A stretch of DNA of 64,000 nucleotides. Source: Algibacter miyuki. Its GTDB lineage: Bacteria; Bacteroidota; Bacteroidia; Flavobacteriales; Flavobacteriaceae. The stretch covers positions 992,001 to 1,056,000 of the forward strand of contig NZ_JAUFQP010000007.1 of assembly GCF_030409805.1 (NCBI RefSeq). The letters are read 5' to 3'. How positions within the stretch are numbered: the first letter of the stretch is position 1; each line of letters begins with the position of its first letter. Both the position numbers and the translations under genes were made by a program. The notes under the pieces were generated by a model. The model saw nothing but the letters and a program-made list of their open reading frames with translations, was not told the origin of the DNA and did no database searches. Shown here in pieces: positions 43,764 through 53,119 of this stretch.

Positions 43764-43859
43764 TTTGGGCGCAACCCGAAAAGGGTCGGGCTATACACTG
43801 CAAGTCCGCGCACCTCCTGCGTCGGGCTGTGGGCTTTCCGTTGCTATCCCTTGCGCAAT
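43764..43859 (+). repeat. Interspersed intergenic element, copy 2
   Basis: A 96-base relative of the element at 13455-13563. Terminal inverted repeats are GCGCAA (43769-43774) and TTGCGC (43851-43856), where copy 1 has GCGTTA and TAACGC. The internal ACCC-GAAAA-GGGT hairpin and GGGTCGGGCT block are identical (19 bases). The middle is different and holds a GC-rich CGCA-CCTCC-TGCG hairpin. It has the same orientation relative to the upstream gene and lies shortly after the ppc terminator. Confidence 0.75.
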
Positions 43860-43972
43860 AATCGCAGCTATAGTGTTGAGGTAGTTTGTGGTTTTTTAAT
43901 CTTTAATATGTCTTTGTTTGTGTTCGTTTTCAGAATAAAAAAGATTTGTTTGAAAGTTTAAATTTGGCACAT

Positions 43973-44013
43973 AAAAAAAGGATGTTCTACATAAAGTAAA
44001 ACACCCTTTTTCA
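43973..44013 (-). terminator. Terminator for the glnK-amt unit
   Basis: On the minus strand GGGTGTTTTAC pairs with GTAGAACATCC (two G-T wobbles) and is followed by seven T. It lies about 40 bases after the amt stop codon. Confidence 0.82.
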
Positions 44014-44051
44014 TTCAAAAAATATATAGTAGTTAGTTATATAGTCATGTT

Positions 44052-45284
44052 CTAGTGATCGTTAGATCTAAAATCAGGATAAGCTTCCATGCTGTGTTCA
44101 TGGGTATCTAAGCCTTCTAGTTCTTCTCTTTCAGAAACTCTAATACCCACCACTTTTTTCAGTGTGTATATAATAATGAAAGAGGTTACTAGGCAGAATA
44201 CAGCATAACATGCTACACCTGCTAGTTGTATTAAAAAGGTGTGATCTGGATTTGTTGAAAATATACCAACAGCTAAAGTTCCCCAGATACCACAAATTAA
44301 ATGTACTGCAATAGCACCAACCGGATCGTCAAGTTTTAAAGCATCAACAAAGCTTACGGCAACAACAATAAGTAAACCGGCAACGATACCAATAATAATG
44401 GCACTTGTTGGCGTCATTACATCAGCTCCAGCAGTAATACCTACTAAACCACCTAAAATACCATTTAAAAACATGGTTAAATCTAGGTTTTTATGTTGTA
44501 TAAAAGTTCCAAGAGCAGCAGCAACACCACCAGCGGCAGCAGCTAAACAGGTTGTTACTAAAGTTAAAGATGTTAATTCTGGATCGGCAGAAAGTACAGA
44601 GCCTCCATTAAATCCGAACCAGCCTAACCAAAGGATTAAAACACCTGCGGTAGCTAAAGGAATGTTGTGTCCTGGAATAGCTTGAGGTTTTCCGTTTTTA
44701 AATTTTCCAATACGTGGGCCTAATAAATAAACGGCAACAACAGCTGCCCATCCACCTACAGAGTGTACAAGGGTAGAGCCTGCGAAATCGTAAAACCCTA
44801 ATTGGTCTAAAAATCCGCCACCCCATTTCCATGAACCAGCAATTGGGTAAACAAATCCAACATAAATGATAACAAAAATCATAAATGCTCCAATTTTCAT
44901 ACGTTCAGCAACAGCTCCAGATACAATAGTTGCAGCGGTTGCGGCAAACATACCTTGGAATAAAAAGTCGGTCCAATACGTGTAACCTTGGTTGTAGGTT
45001 AGGTCTAGAGCGCCTTCAGCGGTTAACGGAGCTTCTAATCCGAAGCCAGCAAAACCAAAAATTCCAGCAGAATCTTCTGCGAAACCTGGGTACATTAAGT
45101 TGAAACCTACTAAACAGTATAAAAGTAGGCCAATAGTGATAATTAGAATGTTTTTAAAAAGTATGTTTAATGTGTTTTTCTGTCTGGTTAGTCCAATTTC
45201 TAAAAATGCAAATCCGGTATGCATAAAGAAAACTAGGGCTGTACAGATCATCATCCATACGTTATTAATTGTAAGTAATTCCAT
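44052..45284 (-). CDS. amt: Ammonium transporter
   Basis: The 410-residue inner-membrane protein has the 11-helix Amt/MEP/Rh fold. Signature blocks: FFMHTGFAFLEIGLTRQKN, TDFLFQGMFAATAATIVSGAVAERM, GSWKWGGGFL, and the channel twin histidines in FAGSTLVHSVGGWAA and GAIAVHLICGIWGT. FNGGSVLSADPEL and GVLILWLGWFGFNGG are also family blocks. It starts 20 bases after the P-II gene, the classic glnK-amt pairing in which P-II blocks the channel. It differs clearly from the second Amt at 45799, so the two may have different affinity or regulation. Confidence 0.96.
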   Translation of the reverse strand: MELLTINNVWMMICTALVFFMHTGFAFLEIGLTRQKNTLNILFKNILIITIGLLLYCLVGFNLMYPGFAEDSAGIFGFAGFGLEAPLTAEGALDLTYNQGYTYWTDFLFQGMFAATAATIVSGAVAERMKIGAFMIFVIIYVGFVYPIAGSWKWGGGFLDQLGFYDFAGSTLVHSVGGWAAVVAVYLLGPRIGKFKNGKPQAIPGHNIPLATAGVLILWLGWFGFNGGSVLSADPELTSLTLVTTCLAAAAGGVAAALGTFIQHKNLDLTMFLNGILGGLVGITAGADVMTPTSAIIIGIVAGLLIVVAVSFVDALKLDDPVGAIAVHLICGIWGTLAVGIFSTNPDHTFLIQLAGVACYAVFCLVTSFIIIYTLKKVVGIRVSEREELEGLDTHEHSMEAYPDFRSNDH

Positions 45285-45304
45285 GTTATTAGTTTATTCA
45301 GTTA

Positions 45305-45643
45305 TTATTTTAAAGTACTAGCACCTTTTTCTCCTGTTCTTATTCGGTAGGTTTCTAGTACGTCGGATACAAATATTTTACCATCGCCAACTTCTCCTGT
45401 TCCTGCGGAATCTAAAAGTGTTTTTATGGTGATGTCTGCAAAGTCGTCGTTAACAACGATAGAAAGATAGCGGCGTTGTATATCGCTTGTGCTGTAGCTA
45501 ACACCACGATAAACATGTCCTTCTTGTTCGTTTCCTAGGCCGGTTACATCCCAGTAAGAAAAAAAGTTTACGCCAACTTCATGTAAGGCGTCTCTAACAA
45601 CACGATATTTGGATTTTCTAATAATGGCTTCAATTTTTTTCAT
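45305..45643 (-). CDS. glnK: Nitrogen regulatory P-II protein
   Basis: The 112-residue trimeric signal protein senses 2-oxoglutarate and ATP/ADP and docks on the ammonium channel encoded 20 bases downstream. It begins MKKIEAIIRKSKYRVVRDAL (P-II start KKIEAIIRPFKLDEVKEAL). The T-loop is divergent, YRGVSYSTSDIQRRYLS, where most proteins have RGAEYxxDxxPK, but a tyrosine (Tyr50) is kept at the uridylylation position. The C-terminal block GTGEVGDGKIFVSDVLETYRIRTGEKG is standard. GlnB versus GlnK cannot be told by sequence; the amt neighbour favours GlnK. Confidence 0.94.
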   Translation of the reverse strand: MKKIEAIIRKSKYRVVRDALHEVGVNFFSYWDVTGLGNEQEGHVYRGVSYSTSDIQRRYLSIVVNDDFADITIKTLLDSAGTGEVGDGKIFVSDVLETYRIRTGEKGASTLK

Positions 45644-45742
45644 AATGTCATTTCTTAAATATGTTTAGTTTGTTAAGATAAAAATTATTTGAATTCTATA
45701 AAAAGAGAAGTTCAAAAGGTTTTTTTGAATTATCATAAACGT

Positions 45743-45775
45743 TTAAAAAGATGCCTTTTTGAGGCATCTTTTTAA
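45743..45775 (-). terminator. Terminator between the two amt units
   Basis: AAAAAGATGCC (45745-45755) pairs perfectly with GGCATCTTTTT (45763-45773). Placed 25 bases after the stop of the upstream amt gene, it splits the cluster into porin-amt and glnK-amt; it may be leaky. Confidence 0.88.
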
Positions 45776-45798
45776 TAATATATAGTAAATGGTTGTTT

Positions 45799-47091
45799 TT
45801 ATTCTTCTTCAATTTCTCTTTGTCTCTTACCATGGTAAGCGATAGATCCATGTTCTGTCCAGTCAAGACCAGCAATTTCTTCTTTTTCTGTTACTCTTAA
45901 ACCAATGGTTTTTTTCATGATATATAGAGCGATAAAAGATAATCCGATAGCCCAAGCAGCATATGCAAGAACACCAATAGCTTGTGCGCCTAATTGTGCA
46001 GCACCTCCACCGTTAAGAAGTCCGATACCAGTATCTCCATCAATACCCCAAAGACCGATAACTAAAGTTCCCCATGCACCACAAACTCCGTGTACAGAAA
46101 TGGCACCAACAGCATCATCAATTTTTAATGTTTTTTCAACAAAACCAATAGCGAATACTACAAGGATACCACCAACAAGACCAGCTAATACAGCACCACC
46201 TTCGCTCATGTTTCCACAACCAGCAGTAATACTAACTAAACCAGCAAGTGCTCCGTTTAAAGTCATGCTTAAGTTTGGTTTTCCGTTTTTAATCCATGTT
46301 AATAGTAAGCCACCTAAAGCACCAGCAGAAGCCGCTAAGTTAGTTACTAAAATAACTTGAGAAGCAGCAATAGAGTCATCTCCACCCCAAGCTAATTGAG
46401 AACCACCGTTAAAACCGAACCATCCTAACCAAAGAATAAATACACCTAAAGTAGCGTACATTTGGTTGTGTCCGTGCATTTCAACAGGTTTTCCGTCTAA
46501 GAATTTTCCAATTCTAGGACCTACCATCCAAGCAGCGATAAGTGCAGCCCATCCACCAACAGAGTGAACAATAGATGATCCAGCAAAATCGATAAATTCA
46601 GCAGGCATAATTCCGTCTGTGTTGTTTAACCAACCACCATTCCATTCCCAACCACCAGCGATAGGGTAAATGAAAGCTGTTAAAACAATACTAAAAATAG
46701 CATAAGTTGTATATTTTGTTCTTCCGGCTACAGCACCAGAAACAATAGTTGCAGTAGTTGCAGCGAATACAGTTTGAAAGAATAAATCGGCAGCACCTTG
46801 AGAGAATATGAAACCTCCCCAGTGGAAGAATCCACCACCTTGATCGGCACCATACATTAAAGAGTATCCTATAAACCAGAAAGCTAAAGAGCCTACGGCA
46901 ATATCAAGGAAGTTTTTCATGGCAATGTTTACAGCATTCTTAGAGTCTGTCATTCCAGATTCAACTAAGAAAAAACCAGCTTGCATAAAGAATACTAGAA
47001 TACCGGAAATTAGCATCCACATCATTCCCATATCGCCCTCAACAGCAGCGGTATCTTGAATTAATAAAGGTAAATTTAATATTGACATCAT
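45799..47091 (-). CDS. amt: Ammonium transporter, second paralogue
   Basis: The 430-residue Amt has the same signature blocks as its neighbour: VFFMQAGFFLVESGMTDSKN, FFQTVFAATTATIVSGAVAGRT, GGWEWNGGWL, and the twin histidines in FAGSSIVHSVGGWAA and GAISVHGVCGAWGT. FGFNGGSQLAWGGDD carries a longer loop than the first paralogue. It follows the porin gene by 77 bases that contain a hairpin, and is separated from glnK-amt by a strong terminator. Two tandem Amt genes with one P-II suggest two-level ammonium uptake. Confidence 0.95.
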   Translation of the reverse strand: MMSILNLPLLIQDTAAVEGDMGMMWMLISGILVFFMQAGFFLVESGMTDSKNAVNIAMKNFLDIAVGSLAFWFIGYSLMYGADQGGGFFHWGGFIFSQGAADLFFQTVFAATTATIVSGAVAGRTKYTTYAIFSIVLTAFIYPIAGGWEWNGGWLNNTDGIMPAEFIDFAGSSIVHSVGGWAALIAAWMVGPRIGKFLDGKPVEMHGHNQMYATLGVFILWLGWFGFNGGSQLAWGGDDSIAASQVILVTNLAASAGALGGLLLTWIKNGKPNLSMTLNGALAGLVSITAGCGNMSEGGAVLAGLVGGILVVFAIGFVEKTLKIDDAVGAISVHGVCGAWGTLVIGLWGIDGDTGIGLLNGGGAAQLGAQAIGVLAYAAWAIGLSFIALYIMKKTIGLRVTEKEEIAGLDWTEHGSIAYHGKRQREIEEE

Positions 47092-47126
47092 ATTATATTT
47101 TTTGGTTGGTTAATAATAGCATTATT

Positions 47127-47152
47127 AAATCCCTGCTTTAAAACAGGGATTT
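47127..47152 (-). other. Intercistronic hairpin between the porin and amt genes
   Basis: AAATCCCTG and CAGGGATTT pair perfectly around CTTTAAAA. On the minus strand it is followed by AATAATGC, not a T-run, so mRNA processing, stabilisation of the porin message or partial termination is more likely than full termination. Confidence 0.55.
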
Positions 47153-47168
47153 GTATTGTTTTTTTAGC

Positions 47169-48161
47169 TTAGAAAGAATAAATAGCAGCTAAAGTAAATG
47201 CAGCTAAGCTTTTAGTAGCAGCAGCATCGTTATCGATATATACATCTTGACTGTTGCTGTCTAAACGTAATTCAGGCTTAATAGTTAAGTTGTCTAAAGT
47301 GTAGCTACCTGTTAATGTAAGTGCAAGAACATCTTGATCATCAATGGTTGTGCTAGCATCACTTAACCAATCAAAATACTCACCTCTTAATCCTAAAGAG
47401 AAGCTATCAGAAACAGCAACTTGTGGGTATAAAGCAGCTCCTGTAAATCCTTCGCCATCGTTATCAGCATAGGCAGCATTAAGTCCTAAGAAAAAAGAAT
47501 CAGATAAATCAAATCCACCTGTATAGTCAATTTCAAGACCAAGACCAACAGCAGCGTAGTAGAAGTTTAAGTATTGTCCAGCATATCCTAATTGAGCACC
47601 TAAAGCGTAATCACCAGTCATGTTATCATAAACATCAGTTTCGTTCATAACGGCTAACATTAAGCTAAAATCTTCAGATAAAGCAAAATCAGCTTTTAAA
47701 CCTAAGTGAGAAAAAGGTCCGCTAGAAAATAAGTAAGATGTACTGTAGTTAAAGTTTCCTACTGGAGAAATAACTTCGTAACCTAAGTAAGTATTGAAAC
47801 GTCCCATTGTTAATGTAGTACTTTCTGATACATTCCAGTAAGCATATAATTGGTTTACATAAAGATCGCTACCAGAACCTGCAGCATCAACACCTCTTGG
47901 ACCAAATACTAAATCAGCAACCATTCCTGTTTTTGCACCTTCATAAGATATAATAGCGTTAGCCATACCAATAGCAAATCCTGTTCTGTCTGCGAAAGAT
48001 GTTCCAAAAGATTGTCCTGAATTGTCAGCAGCAGATAGGTGTGTTTGGTAATATGCATCAATGCTACCGCTTACAGATAATTTATTTTCTTCTTGTGCAA
48101 ATAGGCTACATGCTGCAAAGAACATTGAAAGTGTGATAATTTTTTTCATAATTGTTTTCAT
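47169..48161 (-). CDS. Outer-membrane beta-barrel porin (bbp2/OmpL-like)
   Basis: The 330-residue protein has a signal peptide (MKKIITLSMFFAACSLFAQ; the likely start is Met5 at 48149) and a mature chain of alternating short strands, beginning LSVSGSIDAYYQTHLSAAD and ending LAAIYSF with a terminal Phe. LYVNQLYAYWNVSESTTLTMGRFNTYLGYEVISP is typical of porin-2 family barrels. It is the first gene of the unit with amt downstream, so it probably lets ammonium or small nitrogen compounds through the outer membrane. Its promoter holds an exact -7 box and two palindromic sites. Confidence 0.85.
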   Translation of the reverse strand: MKTIMKKIITLSMFFAACSLFAQEENKLSVSGSIDAYYQTHLSAADNSGQSFGTSFADRTGFAIGMANAIISYEGAKTGMVADLVFGPRGVDAAGSGSDLYVNQLYAYWNVSESTTLTMGRFNTYLGYEVISPVGNFNYSTSYLFSSGPFSHLGLKADFALSEDFSLMLAVMNETDVYDNMTGDYALGAQLGYAGQYLNFYYAAVGLGLEIDYTGGFDLSDSFFLGLNAAYADNDGEGFTGAALYPQVAVSDSFSLGLRGEYFDWLSDASTTIDDQDVLALTLTGSYTLDNLTIKPELRLDSNSQDVYIDNDAAATKSLAAFTLAAIYSF

Positions 48162-48202
48162 TTTTAAGTTATAAGTTTTTTGGTTTTCTCTTAAGAATAT
48201 GT

Positions 48203-48210
48203 CAAAACTA
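48203..48210 (-). promoter_or_regulatory. -7 box for the porin-amt unit
   Basis: The minus strand reads TAGTTTTG, an exact TANNTTTG match, 42 bases before the ATG at 48161 and 54 before the likely ATG at 48149. Confidence 0.6.
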
Positions 48211-48224
48211 TGTTAAAATATCCT

Positions 48225-48246
48225 TACCCCCTAAAATTGAAGGGTA
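48225..48246. promoter_or_regulatory. Imperfect palindromic site 1
   Basis: Shares the 11-mer CCCCTAAAATT with site 2 and ends in AAGGGTA; a further half-site, ATTTAGGG, abuts it at 48246-48253. The centre is about 38 bases upstream of the start predicted from the -7 box at 48203. Confidence 0.55.
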
Positions 48247-48277
48247 TTTAGGGTGACTTTTGTCAATTAATCAATTT

Positions 48278-48299
48278 TACCCCTAAAATTTTAGGGGTA
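48278..48299. promoter_or_regulatory. Perfect 22-bp palindromic site 2
   Basis: TACCCCTAAAA is followed directly by its exact reverse complement. The centre is 53 bp (about five helical turns) from the centre of site 1. Confidence 0.65.
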
Positions 48300-48566
48300 T
48301 TTTGATTTTATTTTTTATTTATTGGTTTATCATCAAACAGGATGTTTGTATTATTGTCAGTATTTTATAAAATTCAATGCTTTTATTTCTATTAAAACAC
48401 ACAAACATTACTATAAAATCAGATATCGTTAATTATTACTAAAAAAATGGAATTGAGTATTTATTAAAAAACGGTGATATTATTGATATATACCTATTTT
48501 AATCTTCGCTATGCCTAAAAAATCGAAATAATGAATTACGATTATGGTATATTAAATAGGAGTACA

Positions 48567-48574
48567 TATCTTTA
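48567..48574 (+). promoter_or_regulatory. Near-consensus -7 box for gltB
   Basis: TATCTTTA matches TANNTTTG except for the last base, 27 bases before the ATG at 48602. Confidence 0.4.
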
Positions 48575-48601
48575 CGATTCAACTCAAGTTTTTAAACGAT
48601 T

Positions 48602-51600
48602 ATGCTGAAGAAACAAGGACTTTATTTACCGGAATTCGAACACGAAAACTGTGGCGCTGGTTTTATTTGTAATCTCAAGGGAGAGAAAACAAATCAAATT
48701 ATACACGATGCGTTAGAAATTCTAGTAAAGTTAGAACACCGTGGTGGCGTTAGTGCCGACGGAAAAACTGGTGATGGAGCTGGTTTATTAATTGATATCC
48801 CTCACGACTACTTTAAACGCGTTTGCGATTTTAGTATACCAGAGCAAAGAGAATATGCCGTAGGTATGGTGTTTTTGCCAAAGGTGTCAAACCAATATAA
48901 GTTTTGTAAAACAACTTTCGAAAATGAAGTTAAAGGACAAGGACTTTCTATTTTAGGATGGAGAGAAGTGCCTGTAGACTCGTCTCAATTAGGCCCTATT
49001 GCATTAGCATCGGAGCCAAATATTGAGCAATTATTCGTTGGTAAAACAGAAGATATTACGGATGCCGATTTTAAGGCGAAATTATATGCTGCAAGAAAAA
49101 TTACAGAACACACTATTGGGCAGTCTAAAATTTCTGAAAGCCACTATTTTTACGTGCCAAGTTTATCTACAAGCACATTAATATATAAAGGTATTATTAT
49201 GCCTGAAGATATTGGGCCATATTATACCGATTTACAACAAATAGATTTAGTAACACGTTTAGCGCTGGTTCACCAACGTTTCTCAACCAATACTATGCCA
49301 ACTTGGGAGTTAGCACAACCGTTTAGATACATGTGTCAGAATGGTGAAATTAACACCCTTCGTGGTAATGTAAGTAGAATGCGTGTGCGTGAAGAAATCA
49401 TGAAATCTGATGTTTTCGGACCGCAAATAGATAAGTTATTTCCAATTATCCTTCCGGGGAAATCGGATTCTGCTTCTATGGATATGGTTGTGGAATTATT
49501 AACACACACCGGCCGATCGTTACCAGAAATCATGATGATGATGATCCCTGAAGCATGGGAAAAACACACCACCATGTCTGCAGAACGTAAAGCCTTTTAC
49601 GAGTACAACGCTTGTATCATGGAGCCTTGGGATGGTCCTGCTTCTGTGCCTTTTACAGATGGCGATTATGTTGGAGCTTTATTAGATAGAAATGGTTTAA
49701 GACCTTCTCGATATACCATAACTAAAAGTGGTAAATTAATCATGTCATCAGAGATTGGTGTGGTTGATATTGCTCCAGAAGATATTGAAAGACACGGACG
49801 CTTAGAGCCAGGAAAAATGTTCTTGGTAGACATGAACAAAGGTCGTATTATCGAAGATGAAGAAATAAAAAGTAAAATTGTTTCAGAAAGACCATATAAA
49901 GAATGGTTAGACAATACAAGATTACATTTAAAAGATGTTCCTTATAACAACGAAACCTGTTCGATAGAAACTATTGATATCAAAACAAGACAACGTTTAT
50001 TCAACTATACGTTTGAAGATATTCAAGAAGTTATTACACCAATGGCTATTGTTGGTAAAGAAGCTTTAGGTTCTATGGGTATCGATACACCATTAGCGGT
50101 TTTATCGGATAGACCTCAACTTATTTCAAACTACTTTAAACAATTATTCGCGCAAGTTACCAACCCACCATTAGATGGTATTCGTGAAGAAATTGTAACA
50201 GATATCAGTTTAAATTTAGGTAAAGACAGAAACATTTTCAGTATTACCGATAGACAGTGTAGAAAACTTAAAATTCAAAATCCGGTAATTTCTAATCCCG
50301 ATTTAGAAAAAATAAGAAATATTTCAGTTGAAGGTTTTAAAGCTGAAACGATTCAAATGTTATATCCGAAAAATCAAGGACTTAACGGTCTGGAAGATGC
50401 TTTGGAAGACGTTATAGTACAGATAGAAAAAGCACTGGATCGCAAAACAAACATCATTATCCTTTCAGATAGAGGTGTAAATCAAGAATTTGCTCCAATA
50501 CCTTGTTTGCTAGCTTGTTCTTATGTAAACCACCAATTAAACCGTTTACGTAAGCGTTCTTACTTCGATATTATTATCGAGTCTGCAGAACCACGTGAGC
50601 CACATCATTTTGCTACTTTATTTGGTTATGGCGCATCTGCTGTAAACCCATATATGGTGAACGAAATTATTAGAATGCAAGTTAAAGAAGGCTTCATTAC
50701 TGGTATGGACGAGCAAAAAGCCGTTGATAATTTCAACAAAGCGATTGGAAAAGGTATTTTAAAAGTAATGAACAAAATCGGGATCTCAACATTACACTCG
50801 TATAGAGGTTCTCAAATTTTCGAAATTGTTGGTTTCAACTCTCAATTTGTTGAAAAATATTTCCCATACACCGCTTCTAGAATTGAAGGTATTGGTTTAT
50901 ATGAAATTGAAAAAGAAATTAACGAACGTTATAAACAAGCCTACCCAGATAATACTATTGATAAAAACTTAGGTTTAAATATTGGTGGTGATTATCGTTG
51001 GAGAAGAAATGGTGAACGTCACTTATTCAACCCAACAACAGTTGCTAAACTTCAGCAAGCCGTTCGTTTAAGCGACCAGGCTAGTTATGATGTTTATGCA
51101 AAAGCAATAAACGAGCAGTCGGAAAACTTAATGACCATTCGTGGTTTATTTGAATTCGATAACTTAGATCCTATTCCTTTAGATGAAGTAGAACCATGGA
51201 CAGAAATCGTTAAACGATTCAAAACAGGTGCTATGTCTTACGGATCTATTTCTCGTGAAGCGCATGAAAACTTAGCGATTGCCATGAACCGTATTGGAGG
51301 TAAATCTAATTCTGGTGAAGGTGGAGAAGATCGTAGACGTTTCCAAAAAGACAGTAATGGCGACAGCAGAAACTCTGCAATTAAGCAGGTGGCTTCTGGA
51401 CGTTTTGGAGTAACTTCTCATTATTTAACAAGTGCGAAGGAAATTCAAATAAAAATGGCTCAAGGTGCAAAACCTGGAGAAGGCGGACAATTACCAGGAC
51501 ATAAAGTATTGCCTTGGATTGCTGAAACAAGAAACTCAACACCTTTTGTTGGTTTAATTTCACCACCACCACATCACGATATTTATTCTATTGAAGATTT

Positions 51601-53116
51601 AGCACAGCTTATCTACGATTTAAAAAATGCAAACCGTGAAGCAAGAATCAATGTGAAATTAGTTTCAGAAGTTGGTGTAGGTACTATTGCGGCTGGTGTT
51701 TCTAAAGCAAAAGCAGATGTAGTTCTTATTTCTGGTTATGATGGAGGAACAGGAGCATCTCCTCTTACCTCTTTAAAACACGCGGGTTTACCTTGGGAAC
51801 TTGGTTTAGCCGAAGCACAACAAACACTAGTTTTAAATAACCTTAGAAGCCGTATTGTTGTAGAATGTGATGGCCAATTAAAAACTGGTCGTGATGTTGC
51901 AATTGCAGCTTTATTAGGAGCTGAAGAATTCGGATTTGCAACGGCACCATTAGTAGCTTCTGGATGTATCATGATGCGTAAGTGTCATTTAAATACATGC
52001 CCTGTTGGTATCGCAACTCAAGATAAAGAGTTACGTAAAAACTTTAAAGGCACACCAGAACACGTTATTAACTTCTTCTTCTATATAGCTGAAGAATTGA
52101 GAGGTATTATGGCGCAATTAGGTTTTAGAACTTTAGGTGAAATGGTTGGGCAAACGCACAAAATCAATTCAAACAAAGCTATAAACCACTATAAAGCAAA
52201 AGGTTTAGACTTATCGGCTATTTTACACAGACCAGAAGCATACAAGCATATGTCTGTTAAAAATACCGAGCAACAAGATCACAATTTAGATAATGTTATT
52301 GATTTCAGAATTCTTAAAGATTCGCATCGCGCACTTTACAGAAAAGAAAAAATGAACTTATCATACCCAATAAAAAACACAGACCGTTCGGTTGGAGCCA
52401 TTGTAAGTAACGAAATTTCTAAAATTTACGGACACCTTGGTTTACCAGAAGACACTTTAAACATTAAGTTTACAGGTTCTGCCGGACAAAGTTTTGGTGC
52501 TTTTGGAGCTCATGGTTTAACGTTTATGGTCGATGGAAATACGAACGATTATTTAGGTAAAGGTTTATCTGGAGCTAAATTAATCGTGAAGAAACCTGCC
52601 AAAGCAGACTTCTTAGCAGAAAACAACATTATAGTTGGTAACGTTTGTTTATTTGGAGCCGTACAAGGTGAAGCATACATAAACGGTATTGCAGGAGAAC
52701 GTTTTGCAGTAAGAAACTCTGGAGCAACTACGGTTGTTGAAGGTGTAGGAGATCACTGTTGTGAATACATGACAGGTGGTAAAGTTGTTGTTCTTGGATC
52801 TACAGGAAGAAACTTTGCAGCTGGTATGAGTGGTGGTATTGCTTATGTTTACGATCCGGATAACAAATTTGTAAACGGACTTTGTAATACTGAAACGATC
52901 GAGTTTGAAGATATTACAACAGAAGATGCAGCCGATTTAAAAGCAACAATTGAAAAGCATGTATTATATACCGAAAGTAATTTAGGTAAAACATTATTGG
53001 CCGATTGGGATACAAGCTTAAATAATTTTGTTCGCGTTATGCCAACAGAATACAAAAGCGCTTTAATACGCTTAGCGACTGAAGAACCAATGGTAGAAGA
53101 ATTAACAATAGGATAG
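48602..53116 (+). CDS. gltB: Glutamate synthase, large subunit
   Basis: The 1504-residue protein has full length for GltB, which moves the glutamine amide to 2-oxoglutarate to make glutamate. The type II amidotransferase nucleophile is Cys17 in HENCGAGF after a 16-residue propeptide; [17 protein letters not shown] and [18 protein letters not shown] follow. The central domain, then the FMN barrel with [39 protein letters not shown] and [11 protein letters not shown], and the cluster block [15 protein letters not shown] (3Fe-4S) are all present. The C-terminal GXGXG beta-helix ([19 protein letters not shown]) ends the protein. gltD follows after 3 bases. Confidence 0.98.
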   Translation: MLKKQGLYLPEFEHENCGAGFICNLKGEKTNQIIHDALEILVKLEHRGGVSADGKTGDGAGLLIDIPHDYFKRVCDFSIPEQREYAVGMVFLPKVSNQYKFCKTTFENEVKGQGLSILGWREVPVDSSQLGPIALASEPNIEQLFVGKTEDITDADFKAKLYAARKITEHTIGQSKISESHYFYVPSLSTSTLIYKGIIMPEDIGPYYTDLQQIDLVTRLALVHQRFSTNTMPTWELAQPFRYMCQNGEINTLRGNVSRMRVREEIMKSDVFGPQIDKLFPIILPGKSDSASMDMVVELLTHTGRSLPEIMMMMIPEAWEKHTTMSAERKAFYEYNACIMEPWDGPASVPFTDGDYVGALLDRNGLRPSRYTITKSGKLIMSSEIGVVDIAPEDIERHGRLEPGKMFLVDMNKGRIIEDEEIKSKIVSERPYKEWLDNTRLHLKDVPYNNETCSIETIDIKTRQRLFNYTFEDIQEVITPMAIVGKEALGSMGIDTPLAVLSDRPQLISNYFKQLFAQVTNPPLDGIREEIVTDISLNLGKDRNIFSITDRQCRKLKIQNPVISNPDLEKIRNISVEGFKAETIQMLYPKNQGLNGLEDALEDVIVQIEKALDRKTNIIILSDRGVNQEFAPIPCLLACSYVNHQLNRLRKRSYFDIIIESAEPREPHHFATLFGYGASAVNPYMVNEIIRMQVKEGFITGMDEQKAVDNFNKAIGKGILKVMNKIGISTLHSYRGSQIFEIVGFNSQFVEKYFPYTASRIEGIGLYEIEKEINERYKQAYPDNTIDKNLGLNIGGDYRWRRNGERHLFNPTTVAKLQQAVRLSDQASYDVYAKAINEQSENLMTIRGLFEFDNLDPIPLDEVEPWTEIVKRFKTGAMSYGSISREAHENLAIAMNRIGGKSNSGEGGEDRRRFQKDSNGDSRNSAIKQVASGRFGVTSHYLTSAKEIQIKMAQGAKPGEGGQLPGHKVLPWIAETRNSTPFVGLISPPPHHDIYSIEDLAQLIYDLKNANREARINVKLVSEVGVGTIAAGVSKAKADVVLISGYDGGTGASPLTSLKHAGLPWELGLAEAQQTLVLNNLRSRIVVECDGQLKTGRDVAIAALLGAEEFGFATAPLVASGCIMMRKCHLNTCPVGIATQDKELRKNFKGTPEHVINFFFYIAEELRGIMAQLGFRTLGEMVGQTHKINSNKAINHYKAKGLDLSAILHRPEAYKHMSVKNTEQQDHNLDNVIDFRILKDSHRALYRKEKMNLSYPIKNTDRSVGAIVSNEISKIYGHLGLPEDTLNIKFTGSAGQSFGAFGAHGLTFMVDGNTNDYLGKGLSGAKLIVKKPAKADFLAENNIIVGNVCLFGAVQGEAYINGIAGERFAVRNSGATTVVEGVGDHCCEYMTGGKVVVLGSTGRNFAAGMSGGIAYVYDPDNKFVNGLCNTETIEFEDITTEDAADLKATIEKHVLYTESNLGKTLLADWDTSLNNFVRVMPTEYKSALIRLATEEPMVEELTIG

Positions 53117-53119
53117 GCA

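Larger units (their letters stand above)
43690..44051. other. Intergenic region with terminators and repeat element
   Basis: Contains the ppc terminator (43708-43738), repeat element copy 2 (43764-43859) and the amt terminator on the minus strand (43973-44013). Short open frames here are accidental translations of the repeat. Confidence 0.8.
48162..48601. other. Divergent control region (porin-amt / gltBD)
   Basis: About 440 bases with a minus-strand -7 box (48203-48210), two related palindromic sites (48225-48246, 48278-48299) and a near-consensus plus-strand -7 box for gltB (48567-48574). The stretch 48300-48560 is plain AT-rich DNA with nothing else seen. Confidence 0.65.

Noticed and set aside
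43667..43961. Short open frames after ppc
   Set aside because: They lie across the terminator and the interspersed repeat, have no family features, and the repeat copy at 13455 does not keep the frame.
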